From Siphonodentalium dalli (Eukaryota; Mollusca; Scaphopoda; Gadilida; Siphonodentaliidae): a stretch of DNA of 64,000 nucleotides. The translations under genes and the position numbers were made by a program. The notes below the pieces were generated by a model that was given only the letters and a program-made list of their open reading frames with translations, had not been told where the DNA came from and made no database searches. Positions 1 through 11,066 of this stretch are shown one piece after another (within the stretch, counting starts at the first letter, position 1; each line of letters opens with the position of its first letter). The DNA is taken from the NCBI GenBank assembly GCA_032622095.1, contig CP136062.1:6820001-6884000 (forward strand), in the 5' to 3' direction.

Positions 1-81
1 CATAAGTCTGCGTACTTACATGCATCTGATAATCCATATGTATCCTAGTTTCTTGAATAGAATGAAAACACATACTTATGA

Positions 82-537
82 TGTGAGATAACTACCCATT
101 ATAATCTCACAACTTGATTCAAACTATACGAATGTCCCAATATATAAAACCCCAAACTCAGATATTCGTGTTCGGTTCTCGAAACCTCACACGTCTTAAT
201 CTCAGCGAAGATATACACACAATGAAGATGGCTCCCAAATATGGTCAAGGGAAATGCCCATAACGAAGGAACCAATCCCGATGTGTATTGCCAAACGCCT
301 CATCTAATATGCGTCCCAAATAGTATATAAGAGACAACCACATCCCATCACCTCATGCTTTCACTAGACTCATCTCCTCCCTAGATCATATCCAGGCATC
401 ATTCACACCAGGCATCACCCATTCGGGGACATCATTTCGCGGCGACTATTGATCATTATATTTGTACACACTGCATATCTTATTCACAACATAATAAAGA
501 CTTGTACCTACTATATCTATGTGTTCATTACCTCACA
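82..537 (+). repeat. 5' LTR
   Basis: 456 bp, starting TGTG and ending CACA. Compared line by line with 14362-14817 I see no difference. A TATATAAA box lies at 141-148 and AATAAA at 493-498, so transcription would start near 170 and the R region would end shortly after 498. Target duplication ATGA lies at 78-81. Confidence 0.95.
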
Positions 538-546
538 TAGTATTAA

Positions 547-564
547 TGGTACCGTGAACAGTTC
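547..564 (+). other. Putative primer binding site
   Basis: Nine bases after the 5' LTR comes TGGTACCGTGAACAGTTC. It starts with the TGG expected of a site pairing with a tRNA CCA tail. The first seven bases fit a Leu-type acceptor end, but the rest does not match a tRNA I can name, so the primer is unassigned. Confidence 0.45.
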
Positions 565-726
565 TACGTCTCACCACACAACTTGAAGTCTCGGCCACTA
601 GACGATCACTACAGAGCAGAAACAATCTCAAACCGCTACTCAACCACGGGGATATAGCCTTACACTCCAGCCACGGATAGACAGCCTCACACACTAGACC
701 ACTGCACCGGTCAACCATAACTCAGC

Positions 727-917
727 CATTCGGACACACAGGAACCCTTCGGACACACAGGACCGCATACCAACCCTTCGGACACACAGGACCGCATACC
801 AACCCTTCAAACACACAGGACCGCATACCAACCCTCAGACACACAGGACCGCACACCAACCCTTCGGACACACAGGACCGCACACCAACCCTTCGGACAC
901 ACAGGACCGCATACATA
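727..917 (+). repeat. 29-bp tandem repeat in the element leader
   Basis: About six copies of a 29-bp unit containing CGGACACACAGGACCGCA, spaced 28-29 bp (anchors near 751, 780, 809, 837, 866, 895). It sits in the untranslated leader between the primer site and ORF1, where retroelements carry packaging signals. A role in packaging or translation is only a guess. Confidence 0.8.
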
Positions 918-1228
918 CTCATCTGATATAGACGAATCAACCTTTTATTCTCATACAACCAGCTCACATCGTGTATCCAGCTAAAAACATTACTCACGCC
1001 TCTTGCAGACCTGATTCAGATCCACATAAACATTAACATCCGATTTGGACATCCTTCGGCTTCCAATAAACACGACAAGAACATTCTGTACATCATTCAT
1101 CACCACAGACTTGTGCACATTATTCTTCTCGGAAATTGGTGAGTGACCATCTTTTCTTTCCCATTTGCTGTCAAATTGCACACCCCCTATTTTTAGCATT
1201 CTTTTACTCCTTTTTTTTCACGTGGGTT

Positions 1229-1720
1229 ATGGACACATCACCTGATTCTACTACACCTACACTACCTACCCATCCTACTACAATACATGCTTCAAACGAT
1301 CAGCCCATACCACCCACCTCTTACAAACAACATTCAGTTCTTAATTTTAAAACTTACTGTAGATACGCTTTACCCCACCAAATAACTTTATCGCCACAAC
1401 TCATTAAATATTGCAATCCCATTCGCATTGATATAACGCAAGATACAATCCGCTTATACGTGCGTTGTATGATTACAAATAACTACTCAGGACATACACT
1501 AGATTCTTGGAACGAGTGGCATACATTTCCGGCTCATTTTACGGATTATCCAAAACTTATTGTCAACTCTATAGTTGCGGCAATTCCCATAAAACATCCT
1601 AATAAATCACCTGAATCGTGTCAAATACATCTGAATCGCATAATACACCGCCACGGCACTTGGAAAAAAATACAACATATTTCGCACACATACCATAGAT
1701 CCCAAAACAGACACCGTTAA
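1229..1720 (+). CDS. Element ORF1, unknown N-terminal gag-region protein
   Basis: An open frame of 163 codons from the ATG at 1229, following a pyrimidine-rich stretch and about 700 bases of leader. It opens with a Ser/Thr/Pro-rich segment, followed by a more globular part containing NFKTYCRYALPHQ and WNEWHTFPAHF. I recognise no family. It lies where the gag N-terminus or matrix would be, and ends 14 bases before another short open frame (1735-1956) that overlaps gag in a different phase. It could be the first part of a gag broken by frameshifts, or a separate protein. The frame also extends upstream of the ATG, but without a better start. Confidence 0.5.
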   Translation: MDTSPDSTTPTLPTHPTTIHASNDQPIPPTSYKQHSVLNFKTYCRYALPHQITLSPQLIKYCNPIRIDITQDTIRLYVRCMITNNYSGHTLDSWNEWHTFPAHFTDYPKLIVNSIVAAIPIKHPNKSPESCQIHLNRIIHRHGTWKKIQHISHTYHRSQNRHR

Positions 1721-1862
1721 TCCTTAATAACATAATGGAGTCCCCACCTCCGCAGAGCAGCGATTATTTTCATCCAAGCCAAAATTATCAGCATCACCTT
1801 GAATTAAACAGGGAAATGGACCGATCAACCGCAAGATCCCCCACACAGACATTACTAATGAA

Positions 1863-2879
1863 ATGGGCAAAGATGCTCAAAACTTGCTATTGTCACGGCT
1901 TACCCATGAAATTAGCCATTTCACTAGTTCTATCCGCGACCAGACTGAAAGTTTAAAAACACAAACAACAATGACAGCACTGTTGGGGATGAATTCCATT
2001 ATTGAACCCTTCGATGGCAAGCCTGACGATTTTCCCCAATGGGTCCATGCGGTGGAAAAATACTCCCGCGCGATTTCGGCACGAGATGAGACTATCATAA
2101 AAATTGCCGCTCAGACATGTAAATCTCAAGTTTCTGAATTTATTCAACGCTTCATAAATGAAAATAACACAGACGGAAAATTCACGTTCACCTGGACCGA
2201 TCTGAAATCACAGTTACGCTCATTATTCAGTTCCATAACTGATTCTCCTCAAGCCCTTTCCTCATTACGAGCCATTAGGCAGAGACATACGGAAACAATT
2301 GCCATGTTTGCAGAACGCATACGTACTCTTGCTAAACACGCGTTTACTGATGAAATTAACACAAGAGCAGTGCAAACACAATTAGTAGCATTTTTTTCCG
2401 ACGGTATTCGCGACTCTAGTATCAAATTCAGGCTTTTCAAAGACGACCCCGTAACGCTTGATAGAGCTACTGATATTGCCCTACGCGAAATGAACCTTCG
2501 GCAACGCTATCGCTTACGTTACGGTGAACACCATAATGATTATAACCAATTCCCACAGTTACAATCCCCTCAACCAATGGATATCGACAATAACCACCGG
2601 CACATTCCAAGAGGGCCATCACAATTCACTTACACCCCCCGCCAATCCAAAGACAGACACCGAATCAATGATCACCCCCACAGGCGCCAACCTTCAAATT
2701 CTCACCACCCCTACTCTGAACCAAGGGTCTCCCATCCCAACCGCATCCAAACCATGGATGCAAGATATACTACAACAGCTCAACGAACCCTCTTCTGTAC
2801 ATACTGCAGATTAAACAATCATACCACAGACCAATGCAGACGTCGGGCTCAAAATAATAACCAATTTTTAAACAGATAA
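1863..2879 (+). CDS. gag: Gag polyprotein (capsid and nucleocapsid)
   Basis: 338 codons from the ATG at 1863; the frame is open back to 1803 without another ATG. The first half has the retrotransposon Gag capsid layout: FDGKPDDFPQWVHAVEKY near residue 55, then the helix with LRAIRQRHTETIAMFAERI near residue 135. The C-terminal third is basic and rich in H, R, P and N, and ends in one zinc knuckle, CX2CX4HX4C (CTYC..NNH..DQC, about residues 310-325). Gag forms the particle and binds genomic RNA. The upstream ORF1 and protease lie in the other two frames, so gag-pro expression would need frameshifting or this copy is damaged. The 2880-3432 linker has no convincing frame, although one phase is partly open near 2956-3140. 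Confidence 0.85.
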   Translation: MGKDAQNLLLSRLTHEISHFTSSIRDQTESLKTQTTMTALLGMNSIIEPFDGKPDDFPQWVHAVEKYSRAISARDETIIKIAAQTCKSQVSEFIQRFINENNTDGKFTFTWTDLKSQLRSLFSSITDSPQALSSLRAIRQRHTETIAMFAERIRTLAKHAFTDEINTRAVQTQLVAFFSDGIRDSSIKFRLFKDDPVTLDRATDIALREMNLRQRYRLRYGEHHNDYNQFPQLQSPQPMDIDNNHRHIPRGPSQFTYTPRQSKDRHRINDHPHRRQPSNSHHPYSEPRVSHPNRIQTMDARYTTTAQRTLFCTYCRLNNHTTDQCRRRAQNNNQFLNR

Positions 2880-3432
2880 GGACTCATTGCTACACAAATT
2901 TGACCCCAAGTAGACGCAAGCCAATGAGTCCTATTACACATCAGATTAGCACCATAGGCGGACACAATCATAGATATGCTAAAGCTCATCGAACATACGA
3001 ATCTCAAAAGCATAGAGTCTGTGATTCACAGCTGCATCACATTAATCATTACCCCACGCTACCATCAAAGTGCCAAAACCAACGATATATTAATTACCGC
3101 ACGCGGCGCCCACTTAATCTCCCTCGCCACAGGCAGGTAACACATACCACCTTCTGCCATAACAGGTGTCCCTCTATGAAACCCAGATTTCATAATTCTT
3201 CCAATAAGTCTATCTCACCGCTTCTTGACTTAAACTTTCCTTCCCATTTTAAAACCCTGAATCGCCTTGAAAAGCCCAAGCACCAACACATTACTAATTC
3301 TTACTCATCATCCAAAAGAAAGTCAACATGCACCAATTCTCGCGAATCACATTCCAATACTGCAATTAACCCTATAATACCACCAGTCAAACCCATACAA
3401 CACAATATACCAGTACTTAAATATCCAAGTGA

Positions 3433-4305
3433 TATGACCAAACACCATGCTCAACTATCATTAAAATACACAAACAACGGATTAGATCACTATTAGACTC
3501 CGGGGCAACCACCAGTTGCTTGAAATACGACATTTATAGATCCATGCCAAATCGACCACCTTTAATTAAAGAACATGTGTTACTCACATCAGCCGATGGT
3601 ACACCAATGAAAGTTTTTGGATCCACACATCTCACATTTAGAATCGGAAAACTCATTCTTACTCACAAATTTGTCATATGTGCAACCTTGTCACGTCCTT
3701 GCATTTTAGGGCGCGATTTTATGAAACAACACAGTATTAGACTTTACTTTGATCTAGAAAAATTCAGAATACAGAATCAATTATACCCGATGTTAAGGGA
3801 CGGTCACATTGCATCACTCATCCGATCAACAAATAACGTTTCATTATCACCCCACTCATGCGCCATCATAACAGGCAGACTCATAGGGCCAAATGATATG
3901 TTTAACACACCTATAATCCGAATAGGCAAAGGTAACATGTCCATTTTCGAACACGAACCAAATGTACATGTAACCGACACGCTAGCAGATGCAAATAATC
4001 CAAATATTTGCGTCATGATAGAAAACCAATCGGCGTCACATATGTCCATTAGGAAAGGTCGGGTAATAGCACAAGCATTTGGCACTCAAGAGCAAATGAT
4101 ATGCAGGGCATCCGATGAGCAAAACATTAACTCATCTCCGCCAATCAAACACAGTATAAACACCATAGGTGACCGGCAAGACATTAACCCTCCAGTCACT
4201 AAGACTCAACCTATATCTGTCGATGATATTGTGGCACCTCAACACCTTAAACAGCAAATATTGCAACTAGTATCACAATACCCTGATGTTTTACAAATGA
4301 CATAA
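3433..4305 (+). CDS. pro: Retropepsin-type aspartic protease and linker
   Basis: Open from 3433 to TAA at 4303-4305, with no obvious ATG before the active site, as expected if it is made by frameshift from gag. The catalytic motif LLDSGATT lies at 3490-3513 (Asp codon 3496-3498), and the flap-side CILGRDF motif lies near 3700-3720. The protease processes Gag and Pol. The C-terminal part (about 3840-4305) is the Gly/Ile-rich extension that often precedes RT in Gypsy Pol and ends YPDVLQ. RT continues immediately in another phase, from a short T run at 4289-4292, so a one-base slip or indel separates protease from RT. Confidence 0.85.
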   Translation, partial: YDQTPCSTIIKIHKQRIRSLLDSGATTSCLKYDIYRSMPNRPPLIKEHVLLTSADGTPMKVFGSTHLTFRIGKLILTHKFVICATLSRPCILGRDFMKQHSIRLYFDLEKFRIQNQLYPMLRDGHIASLIRSTNNVSLSPHSCAIITGRLIGPNDMFNTPIIRIGKGNMSIFEHEPNVHVTDTLADANNPNICVMIENQSASHMSIRKGRVIAQAFGTQEQMICRASDEQNINSSPPIKHSINTIGDRQDINPPVTKTQPISVDDIVAPQHLKQQILQLVSQYPDVLQMT

Positions 4306-6170
4306 ACAAGATAGGATATTGTCCAAAAATTAAAATGAAAATCGACCTCAAACCAAATACTTTACCTATTTTTTGCAAAAAATATCCGACACCACTGAAC
4401 AAACAACGAATTATGGCTGTTGAGATAAAAAAATTATTAGATGCAGACATTATTAGACCAACTGCCCATTCATCGTGGGGATTTCCCGGTCTCCTCATCC
4501 GCAAATCCACACCCAACCCCGACGGGACTCCAAATTACCGATTGGTAATCGATCTGAGAAAACTCAATGATGTTTCCATTCCATTAAAATGGTCTATGCC
4601 TAGTTTTACAGAAATATCGTCCAAGTTACTCGGCTCAACTATTTTCAGTATCTTTGATTTATCAAATGCTTATCATGTTATTGGACTCGAACCCGAAGTT
4701 GTTCCCATATTAACTATGAATACGTCCGAAGGACAATACAGTTATCAAAGAGCCCCGATGGGATATGTCTCGAGCTCAGGGTATTTTTAAAAACTCATGA
4801 ACATGGCCCTACACGATTTACCATTTGTAGAAGGATTTGTCGATGACCTGATCTGTCATAGCTCCGATCCTCAAACGCATATACAGCAGCTCACAAAATT
4901 ATTTGACAGACTCAGGGAATACGGCTTAATAGTTAAACTATCAAAATCTAAATTTTGCCAACCACAAGTCAAATTTTTAGGGCATATTATTTCCGACAAG
5001 GGCACATCCCCTGACCCTGAAAAAATTTCAATTATCAAGTCTCTACCACCTCCGAAATCAGTTAAAGAAGTTCGCAGATTACTGGGAATTCTTAATTTTT
5101 ACAGGTCATATTCTCCTACTTTCGCATCTACGGCATTGCCTTTAATCAAACTCACAGCCAAATATGCTAAATTTGTGTGGGATGCGCCGTGCCAAACAGC
5201 GTTCGACACGCTTAAAGAAAGCTTAGCAACCGCCCCCATCTTAGCTTACCCAAATCCCGACAAACTGTTCATTCTGACAGTAGATGCATCTATCCATAGT
5301 ATCGGGGCGATACTATCACAATATGCTAATAGCCAAGATGATAAACACGTTGAACTACCAATCGCGTTCGCCAGTAAAAAACTTAACAAATCACAAAGGA
5401 ATTATTCTGTCACGGAAAAAGAAGCATTCGCTATATATACGTTTGCAAGGCAATTTAAATTTTACTTACAGGGATCCCAAGTAGAGATTAAAACAGATCA
5501 CTTACCCCTCATCCACATGTTTAAAAAACAGGATCTGATAAACACAAAAATTCAAAAATGGTTTTTGGAAATATCAGCATTGAACCCAAAAATTACTTAT
5601 ATTAAAGGCACGAACAATGTTACAGCCGATTTTTGCAGTCGGATATACCCCGACACACACCCGTGCATCATTTCTTGCACAGATAGTGACCCAAATCCAC
5701 CCACCAATCCCCTTGTACAGGATGTTAATATACTTGACATGAAAGATATTCAGGAATTCTCAAAACGAAATAAACAACCAAAAAAGAACACGGATTCTGA
5801 ATCATCAGTTGATCTTGACGACAGCCCGGTCCTTCCTCCTATAACTAATATAAGAGATGAACAATCAGCAGACCACACAATCACCGAGATTATCAAACAA
5901 ATGCAATCAACAAATATACCCGAAAAATTAGCAAAAACCTTTATTCTCAAAGATGGTATCCTACACTATATATCAATATATAATGACATACCTAAATTAC
6001 GAATATATATAACGGACAAAATAGCGCAGGAAGTTATATCCCAATATCACAGTCTCGGCCATAGAGCGGTACAATCGCTATACGCGACCATACGAAACAG
6101 ATATTACACACCTCAGTTGTTTGCAAAAATTGTCACATACATAAACAATTGTCACACATGCCGACAATGA
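4287..6170 (+). pseudogene. pol: Pol: reverse transcriptase, RNase H and integrase zinc domain; nonsense codon in RT
   Basis: A single frame runs from 4287 to 6170 with one internal stop, TAA at 4788-4790. RT fingers and palm (4335-4787) show PTAHSSWGFP, YRLVIDLRKLND and IFDLSNAYH; the FVDD catalytic box is at 4836-4847. The thumb is followed by RNase H with TVDASIHSIGAIL (Asp codon 5283-5285), SVTEKEAFAIY and KTDHLPL. The HHCC zinc domain of integrase lies near 6050-6167. The stop falls where this family usually has Gln (one base change, C to T), and the frame continues without shift. TGA at 6168-6170 ends the stretch just after the zinc domain. As written RT would be truncated before its active site, so this copy is inactive unless the stop is read through. 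Confidence 0.9.
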
Positions 6171-7604
6171 AATGCTTATAATCCAAAAATCCCGCTTCAA
6201 CCAGTCACTGCCCCATCAAGGCCAGGACAGCTCATAGCCATCGATCTTATGGGACCATTTTCCCCCAAAACACAGTCAGGAAATAGATTTATCTTAACTA
6301 TTATTGATCAATTTTCATTACATACTTTAGCATACGCATTACCTAACAAAATGGTGGATACAATTTTAGAAAGATTGAATTCAGAGTATTTCACTTTATT
6401 TGGATCAGTTGAAGGTATTTTAACGGATAATGGGTCCGAGTTTGCAAACTCTACCTTTACTGAATTTTGTAAATATTACCATATCAATCACCGCCTCAGT
6501 TCGTTCTACTCACCCCAAAGCAACGGGAAGTCAGAACGCTCGCATAGAAGTCTAGCATCAATCATTTCAACAATCACCCAAGCAAATGTAGAAAATTGGG
6601 ACCTATATCTAAATTATGCATCACAAGCAATGAACTTCCATTGTTCCAGTGTACATACACATTCACCATTTTTTCTAACTTTTTTTAGAGAACCACAGAT
6701 AAGCATAGACCGAATTTTAACACACAGAGACAAGTATTTAGGAGAGGATTTTTTAGCCACCACGCTTCAAAATCAACACATTATTTTTAAAACTACAAAA
6801 TCTCTTCTCGAAACAGCCTCTCGCAACCACAAACAGAACAAAGGTGGATCTATTCCAACCTTTAAAATAGGCCAATCCGTCTATTACAAAATCCACCAAC
6901 CAAATCACAAATTTTCATTTAAATATGAGCCGTTTTGGCGTATCTTGAAACAGACAGGCCCCATATCTTACATATTAAGACATGACCTATCTGCTAAATT
7001 AACAAAATCACATGCTAAACACATCAAACCATCCCCCGTTGATTGGCCTACACCTCAAATTCCCAATGACTTAAAAAATAAACGACATAATCGATTTGCA
7101 TTTCCACCGAGTGAAGCCAGTGTCGATAATAATAGCTCTCAATCCACATTGGAATCAGAAGATGACCTCAAAACGACGGCAATTAAGCGCGCTCAACTTG
7201 AGCGCTCAAACACAGATGACAGTTCTTCAATACCATTGGCTGAATTAGCCAACAGACTCATGGCTTCGAAACATTTTAATAAAACAGACAGCCAATCACC
7301 CCCGGATTTTTCACCCAGCGACCAATCTAGGCCCCAAACACAGGAACCAAATGTCATAAAACACAAATTAATTACACAAAATTCTTATAGTACGACGCCA
7401 GACACAAAATCGGATCGCGCAGATAACAAACGCGGCCGGCATCGTAAATTATATACACCATACGCCAAACACACGCCTAAAGATTCATCGTTTTCTAATT
7501 CCTTCCAATATACATCACCCGACAGCCGTTCGACGAATTGGTCAAACGAAAGTACGGAAACATATGATTTATATCAGATGACAACTGATATCGAACATTC
7601 ATAA
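6171..7604 (+). pseudogene. Pol: integrase core and acidic C-terminal tail
   Basis: Same frame as RT, resuming after TGA 6168-6170; the first ATG is 6249. The core has D,D35E: Asp codons at 6243-6245 (IDLMGPF) and 6426-6428 (TDNGSEF), and Glu at 6534-6536 (NGKSERSHRSL). Note that the first Asp lies upstream of the first ATG, so starting at 6249 would lose a catalytic residue; the protein therefore depends on reading through the stop. After the core comes a Gypsy GPY/F-type segment (FKIGQSVYYK and PFWRILKQTGP near 6870-6965). A long Ser/Asp-rich tail follows, with IPLAELANRL near 7230-7260, a motif also seen in the Gypsy fragment at 62190. The integrase joins cDNA to the host genome. Confidence 0.88.
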
Positions 7605-7720
7605 TTATGTATCAAAATACTTCACAATCACTAATGATAGATAGTTTACATAACTTTTATTAGTATATATATCAAACAGGGCATCGTCCCGTTTCCCAAA
7701 TCTCTAATTCAATTATCGCT

Positions 7721-7987
7721 AACAGGTGTACATTGAGTCATGATGCCGAAGTAAATTTAACCGACATGTAATATATATCTTTCGCTAATGACTGACACTC
7801 GGCGTCTTTGACTAAATTGTTTATTCACGAAACATACCAATCTGTCGATCATTCTAACAGGTGTACATTGAGTCATGATGCCGAAGTAAATTTAACCGAC
7901 ATGTAATATATATCTTTCGCTAATGACTGACACTCGGCGTCTTTGCCTAATTGTTTATTCACGAAACATGCCAATATGTCGATCATT
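7721..7987 (+). repeat. 135-bp direct repeat, two copies
   Basis: Copies at 7721-7855 and 7856-7987 starting AACAGGTGTACATTG, nearly identical (a base change, a one-base deletion and small differences). They begin the non-coding expanded region after integrase. No ORF crosses both copies. Confidence 0.9.
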
Positions 7988-8099
7988 GTCTCTCGCACCA
8001 ATCTCCGAAATATGGCAAACTCCCGTTCATGACTCAGTTACATCTTCATTCCCTCCAATATACTTAACTCAATCATATATTCATTGACATAGCCCACCT

Positions 8100-8560
8100 A
8101 CGCCACAATACACTATATATATTATATAGTAGTTGATACAATAATCACGGCATATTTCCCTCAATACCACCCCCCCCCCCTCCTGCCAAACAACGCTCTT
8201 TATCATAAGAACGATTGGTACAGAAACCACGGCATATTATCCCTCAATGTAGACACCCCGACCCACCACCGCCACAAGACACTATAATTATATTATATAG
8301 TAGGTGATACAATAATCACGGCATATTTCCCTCAATACCACCCCCCCCCTCCTGCCAAACAACGCTCTTTATCATAGAACGATTGATACAGAAACCACGG
8401 CATATTATCCCCTCAAGTAGACACCCCCACCCACCAACGCCACTATAATTATATTATATAGTAGGTGATACAATCATCACGGCATATTTCCCTCAATATC
8501 ACCCCCCCCAATACTGCCAAATAACGTTCTTTATCACAGAACGATTGGTATAGAAACCAC
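8100..8560 (+). repeat. About 165-bp tandem repeat, three copies with poly-C tracts
   Basis: Three units (starting about 8100, 8271 and 8436), each with an AT-palindromic ATTATATAGTAG segment, ATCACGGCATATTTCCCTC, a C tract of 7-13, and ACGCTCTTTATCA. Degenerate traces continue to about 8790. The flanking 7988-8099 and 8561-9200 show no convincing gene. Confidence 0.85.
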
Positions 8561-9200
8561 GACATTTCCACCACCATCACTGATTTCCCACCTCGCATCT
8601 CACATACATTTACCGACATTATTTGAACCCACGAAACCCATAAGCAAACATATAACACTCTTTACTATAGAGCGTATATTATTTCAACCCTGGCATTTCT
8701 CCCATATTCCATACGTTCCCATAAACTCTCCGAAATAACTAAAACCAAATTTATTCGAACGAACAAACAAACGCTCTTCATTCTAAAACTTAGATAACCC
8801 AATCAATAACAGTATTGAACTCTGTAATAATTCTTGGCAGCGGTCTAATAATATATTTATCTCTTTACATTTCAACCAATCTTAGACTATCATTAAATAA
8901 TCTTTGGCGATTTAGCACGTTTACAAAAGTTACTCTTTGTAGCTCAACCAGTATTAACACCTTTGGGGCATTACCACGATTACAACAACAACAACAACAA
9001 AAACAAAAAAAATACATTTCTTTTCACTTAATTTATCAGCAAGATGTTATTTCTACAGGCTAACACGGTGAATAACCACAAAAACAATTCAATTCATGTT
9101 ATTGTTGGCTAAACACCGTGCCAGCTTGCAGAATGCAAGCCAGCTCTTGATCCAGGGACGCTCCAAATTCATCAGGGGCAGCTTTCACAGCGACATCTTC

Positions 9201-9476
9201 TTAAAACACTCTCCGATGTTGACTCCAGATGTCCACGATTCGCTGCCTTTCATCTATGATCTCCAGCCGGAGATTTATCACCGTCTGGCATCTTTCTAAC
9301 TCAGACACGGTACTAAAGTACCGTGCCCAATCTATACTGGTCCCTCCAGCAAGGCACACAGCAACTATAACATCATGAAATGCCAGTATGTGGTCCACAT
9401 ACTGCATTGTCACCTCATATTGACTAGTTTCTAACACGGCAACCTCAGCCTCCAAGAATCGCAAGTAATCAGACAT
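9201..9476 (-). CDS. Antisense accessory protein A (91 aa), paralogue of the ORF at 10707-11012
   Basis: Minus-strand ORF inside the retroelement. The frame opens at 9518 with a non-ATG codon, but I place the start at ATG 9476 because the protein then begins MS like its relative. The C-terminus reads ERCQTVINLRLEI then DERQRIVDIWS; the other antisense ORF has ERCYLILNLRKQI then EERRRLMDLWS, so 13 of 25 residues match there. The N-terminal MS..L..LE and a central VD.I......IV also align. The C-terminal half looks helical and charged; no signal peptide or known domain is visible. A TATA box lies about 45-55 bases upstream on the same strand (9521-9530) and an AATAAA at 8755-8750 downstream. Function unknown; regulation of the element is inference. 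Confidence 0.65.
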   Translation of the reverse strand: MSDYLRFLEAEVAVLETSQYEVTMQYVDHILAFHDVIVAVCLAGGTSIDWARYFSTVSELERCQTVINLRLEIIDERQRIVDIWSQHRRVF

Positions 9477-9520
9477 AATGAAAATTAAGTCAGAAATAAC
9501 ACTTGTCGATATTCCCACAC

Positions 9521-9530
9521 CTTATATACT
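9521..9530 (-). promoter_or_regulatory. TATA box for antisense ORF A
   Basis: Minus-strand GTATATAAGG ends 45 bases before the ATG at 9476, giving room for a start site about 25-30 bases downstream and a short leader. Its placement relative to the ORF, repeated for ORF B, is the reason for calling it. Confidence 0.45.
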
Positions 9531-10029
9531 CATCTTATATTGGCAGATAGCGTCCGTATCGAATCGAGACGCTGTGCCAAACCAAGTAAGCACTCTCGAA
9601 GATTCCCGAGGGACATGCTAGGCACTATCTATCTCAAACATAATATCCAACGATAAATAAACACACTAAACATCATCTAATAATCAGATATAACTCAATG
9701 CTGGCAAGTCCAGTGTGCATCGGTGCACAATGCACACAGGGCTAAAACTTGCTTCCCTCAAACAACAAAAACAAAATAAATACAATAAAAATATGTTACA
9801 CAAGTATCATATCAATAAATAGGAATATTTCAACATAAACCATAACATAAACAAACATTAGCCAGCCAATTTATCTGCCTCATAAACATAAAACTATCCA
9901 TAATTATTCATTAAACTCAAATAACCCAAATCAAGCGACCCACACAAACCAATAAGTATGTCAAGAACACCGATAGGTTAACCTTCCACTTCCACAACAC
10001 ATACACCAGACCCCTCGCCCACACACCAC

Positions 10030-10245
10030 GTATCTAGTGAGATGTAAGTCACAATATATCTCTCAACACGACCATATCGTATATGTACCACCCCCCCCCC
10101 AAACTGCCCACAATACCCTAATTCACATATACATGTGCAGAGCTAAAATGAGCCTGAATAACATGTATGTGAAAATCACAATATATCTCCCAACACGACG
10201 ATATCGTATACATACCCCCCCCCCCCCCCCCCCCCCCCCCACCGC
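10030..10245 (+). repeat. Direct repeat of about 60 bp ending in poly-C, between the antisense ORFs
   Basis: Two copies (about 10036-10100 and 10160-10240) of TCACAATATATCTC then CAACACGAC.ATATCGTATA, each ending in a C run; the second run is about 25 C. The rest of 9540-10700 shows no other gene. On the minus strand an AATAAA at 10430-10425 could end the transcript of antisense ORF B. Confidence 0.8.
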
Positions 10246-10706
10246 CAAGATAACCAGAGCCGCGTGACAATGCGCGATCAAATATTATCATTACAATATA
10301 GATAGAACTACTATTCCATGCGTCAATTGCCCTCCCCTAATACTATACAATCAACAAATATTTCCGCCAATAATCATGTCAAATATAGCAATAAGAACCT
10401 ATATATAGCAGTACACAATACGCATTTATTCATATGCCTTTTGATATCCATATTGACATGACTGTTGGTATACCTACACCCTATGACACATACATTTTAT
10501 AAATAATACAGCAATACCACTCGTCGTTCACATTCAGATGTCCATGTGGTGTTTTCAATGAAACCAATCTTCATTAGCACGATGTAGCCCAAGTTAAATT
10601 ATATAGGCACAAACAGCTATCAAAGATTGGGCCCATCTTTCTCCTTCACTCCTCCTGCCAAACCTCCTCAAATCTCGCTCATCAGCCGGCCCAACTCAAC
10701 TCCGTC

Positions 10707-11012
10707 TTACCAGTCAGTCTGTTCTTCCGACCACAGATCCATCAACCTTCTCCTCTCTTCCCTAATCTGCTTCCTCAAATTTAAAATGAGGTAACACCTC
10801 TCATTTTCTTCTAGCCACAACGTACACAGATAGCGATCGCTCTTGGATGATACCCCCGTACGGGCGTGCTCATTCCCCCGCTCAAATTGATCGACTATCT
10901 GATCATTCACGTAGGTCAGATAGATCGAATCAACGATCACCCCAAAATACCCTAAACCATTTGCCTTCGCATTTCTCAACTTACACTCTAACTCACTCAA
11001 AAGTTGACTCAT
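10707..11012 (-). CDS. Antisense accessory protein B (101 aa), paralogue of the ORF at 9201-9476
   Basis: Minus-strand ORF from ATG 11012 (cat at 11010-11012) to TAA at 10707-10709. It begins MSQLLSELECKL, and its C-terminal ERCYLILNLRKQI and EERRRLMDLWSEE segments align with antisense ORF A; the two have diverged widely, yet both kept an open frame, start and length. The C-terminal half is a charged, probably coiled helix. No known family is recognised. TATAAA lies at 11074-11069 on the minus strand, about 57 bases before the ATG. The ORF ends about 350 bases before the env start and is transcribed away from env. The shared ancestry suggests duplication within the element followed by selection; function is unknown. 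Confidence 0.65.
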   Translation of the reverse strand: MSQLLSELECKLRNAKANGLGYFGVIVDSIYLTYVNDQIVDQFERGNEHARTGVSSKSDRYLCTLWLEENERCYLILNLRKQIREERRRLMDLWSEEQTDW

Positions 11013-11066
11013 AACTGCAAATATTGAAAGATAGGCCCCAATAATTCACAGCCATAATGGCCAACG

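Noticed and set aside
727-917. Regular 29-bp repeats, CRISPR-like spacing
   Set aside because: Units are contiguous tandem copies with no unique spacers, in eukaryotic DNA inside a retroelement.
2900-3496. 198-codon open frame after gag
   Set aside because: Low-complexity His/Asn/Ser composition, no ATG, no family motif. It probably shadows the damaged gag-pro linker.
8449-8658. Minus-strand ORF upstream of the antisense gene A
   Set aside because: Falls across the 165-bp repeats and shows no similarity to antisense ORFs A and B.
10037-10267. 76-codon plus-strand ORF with Pro run
   Set aside because: Produced by the poly-C tracts of the direct repeat.
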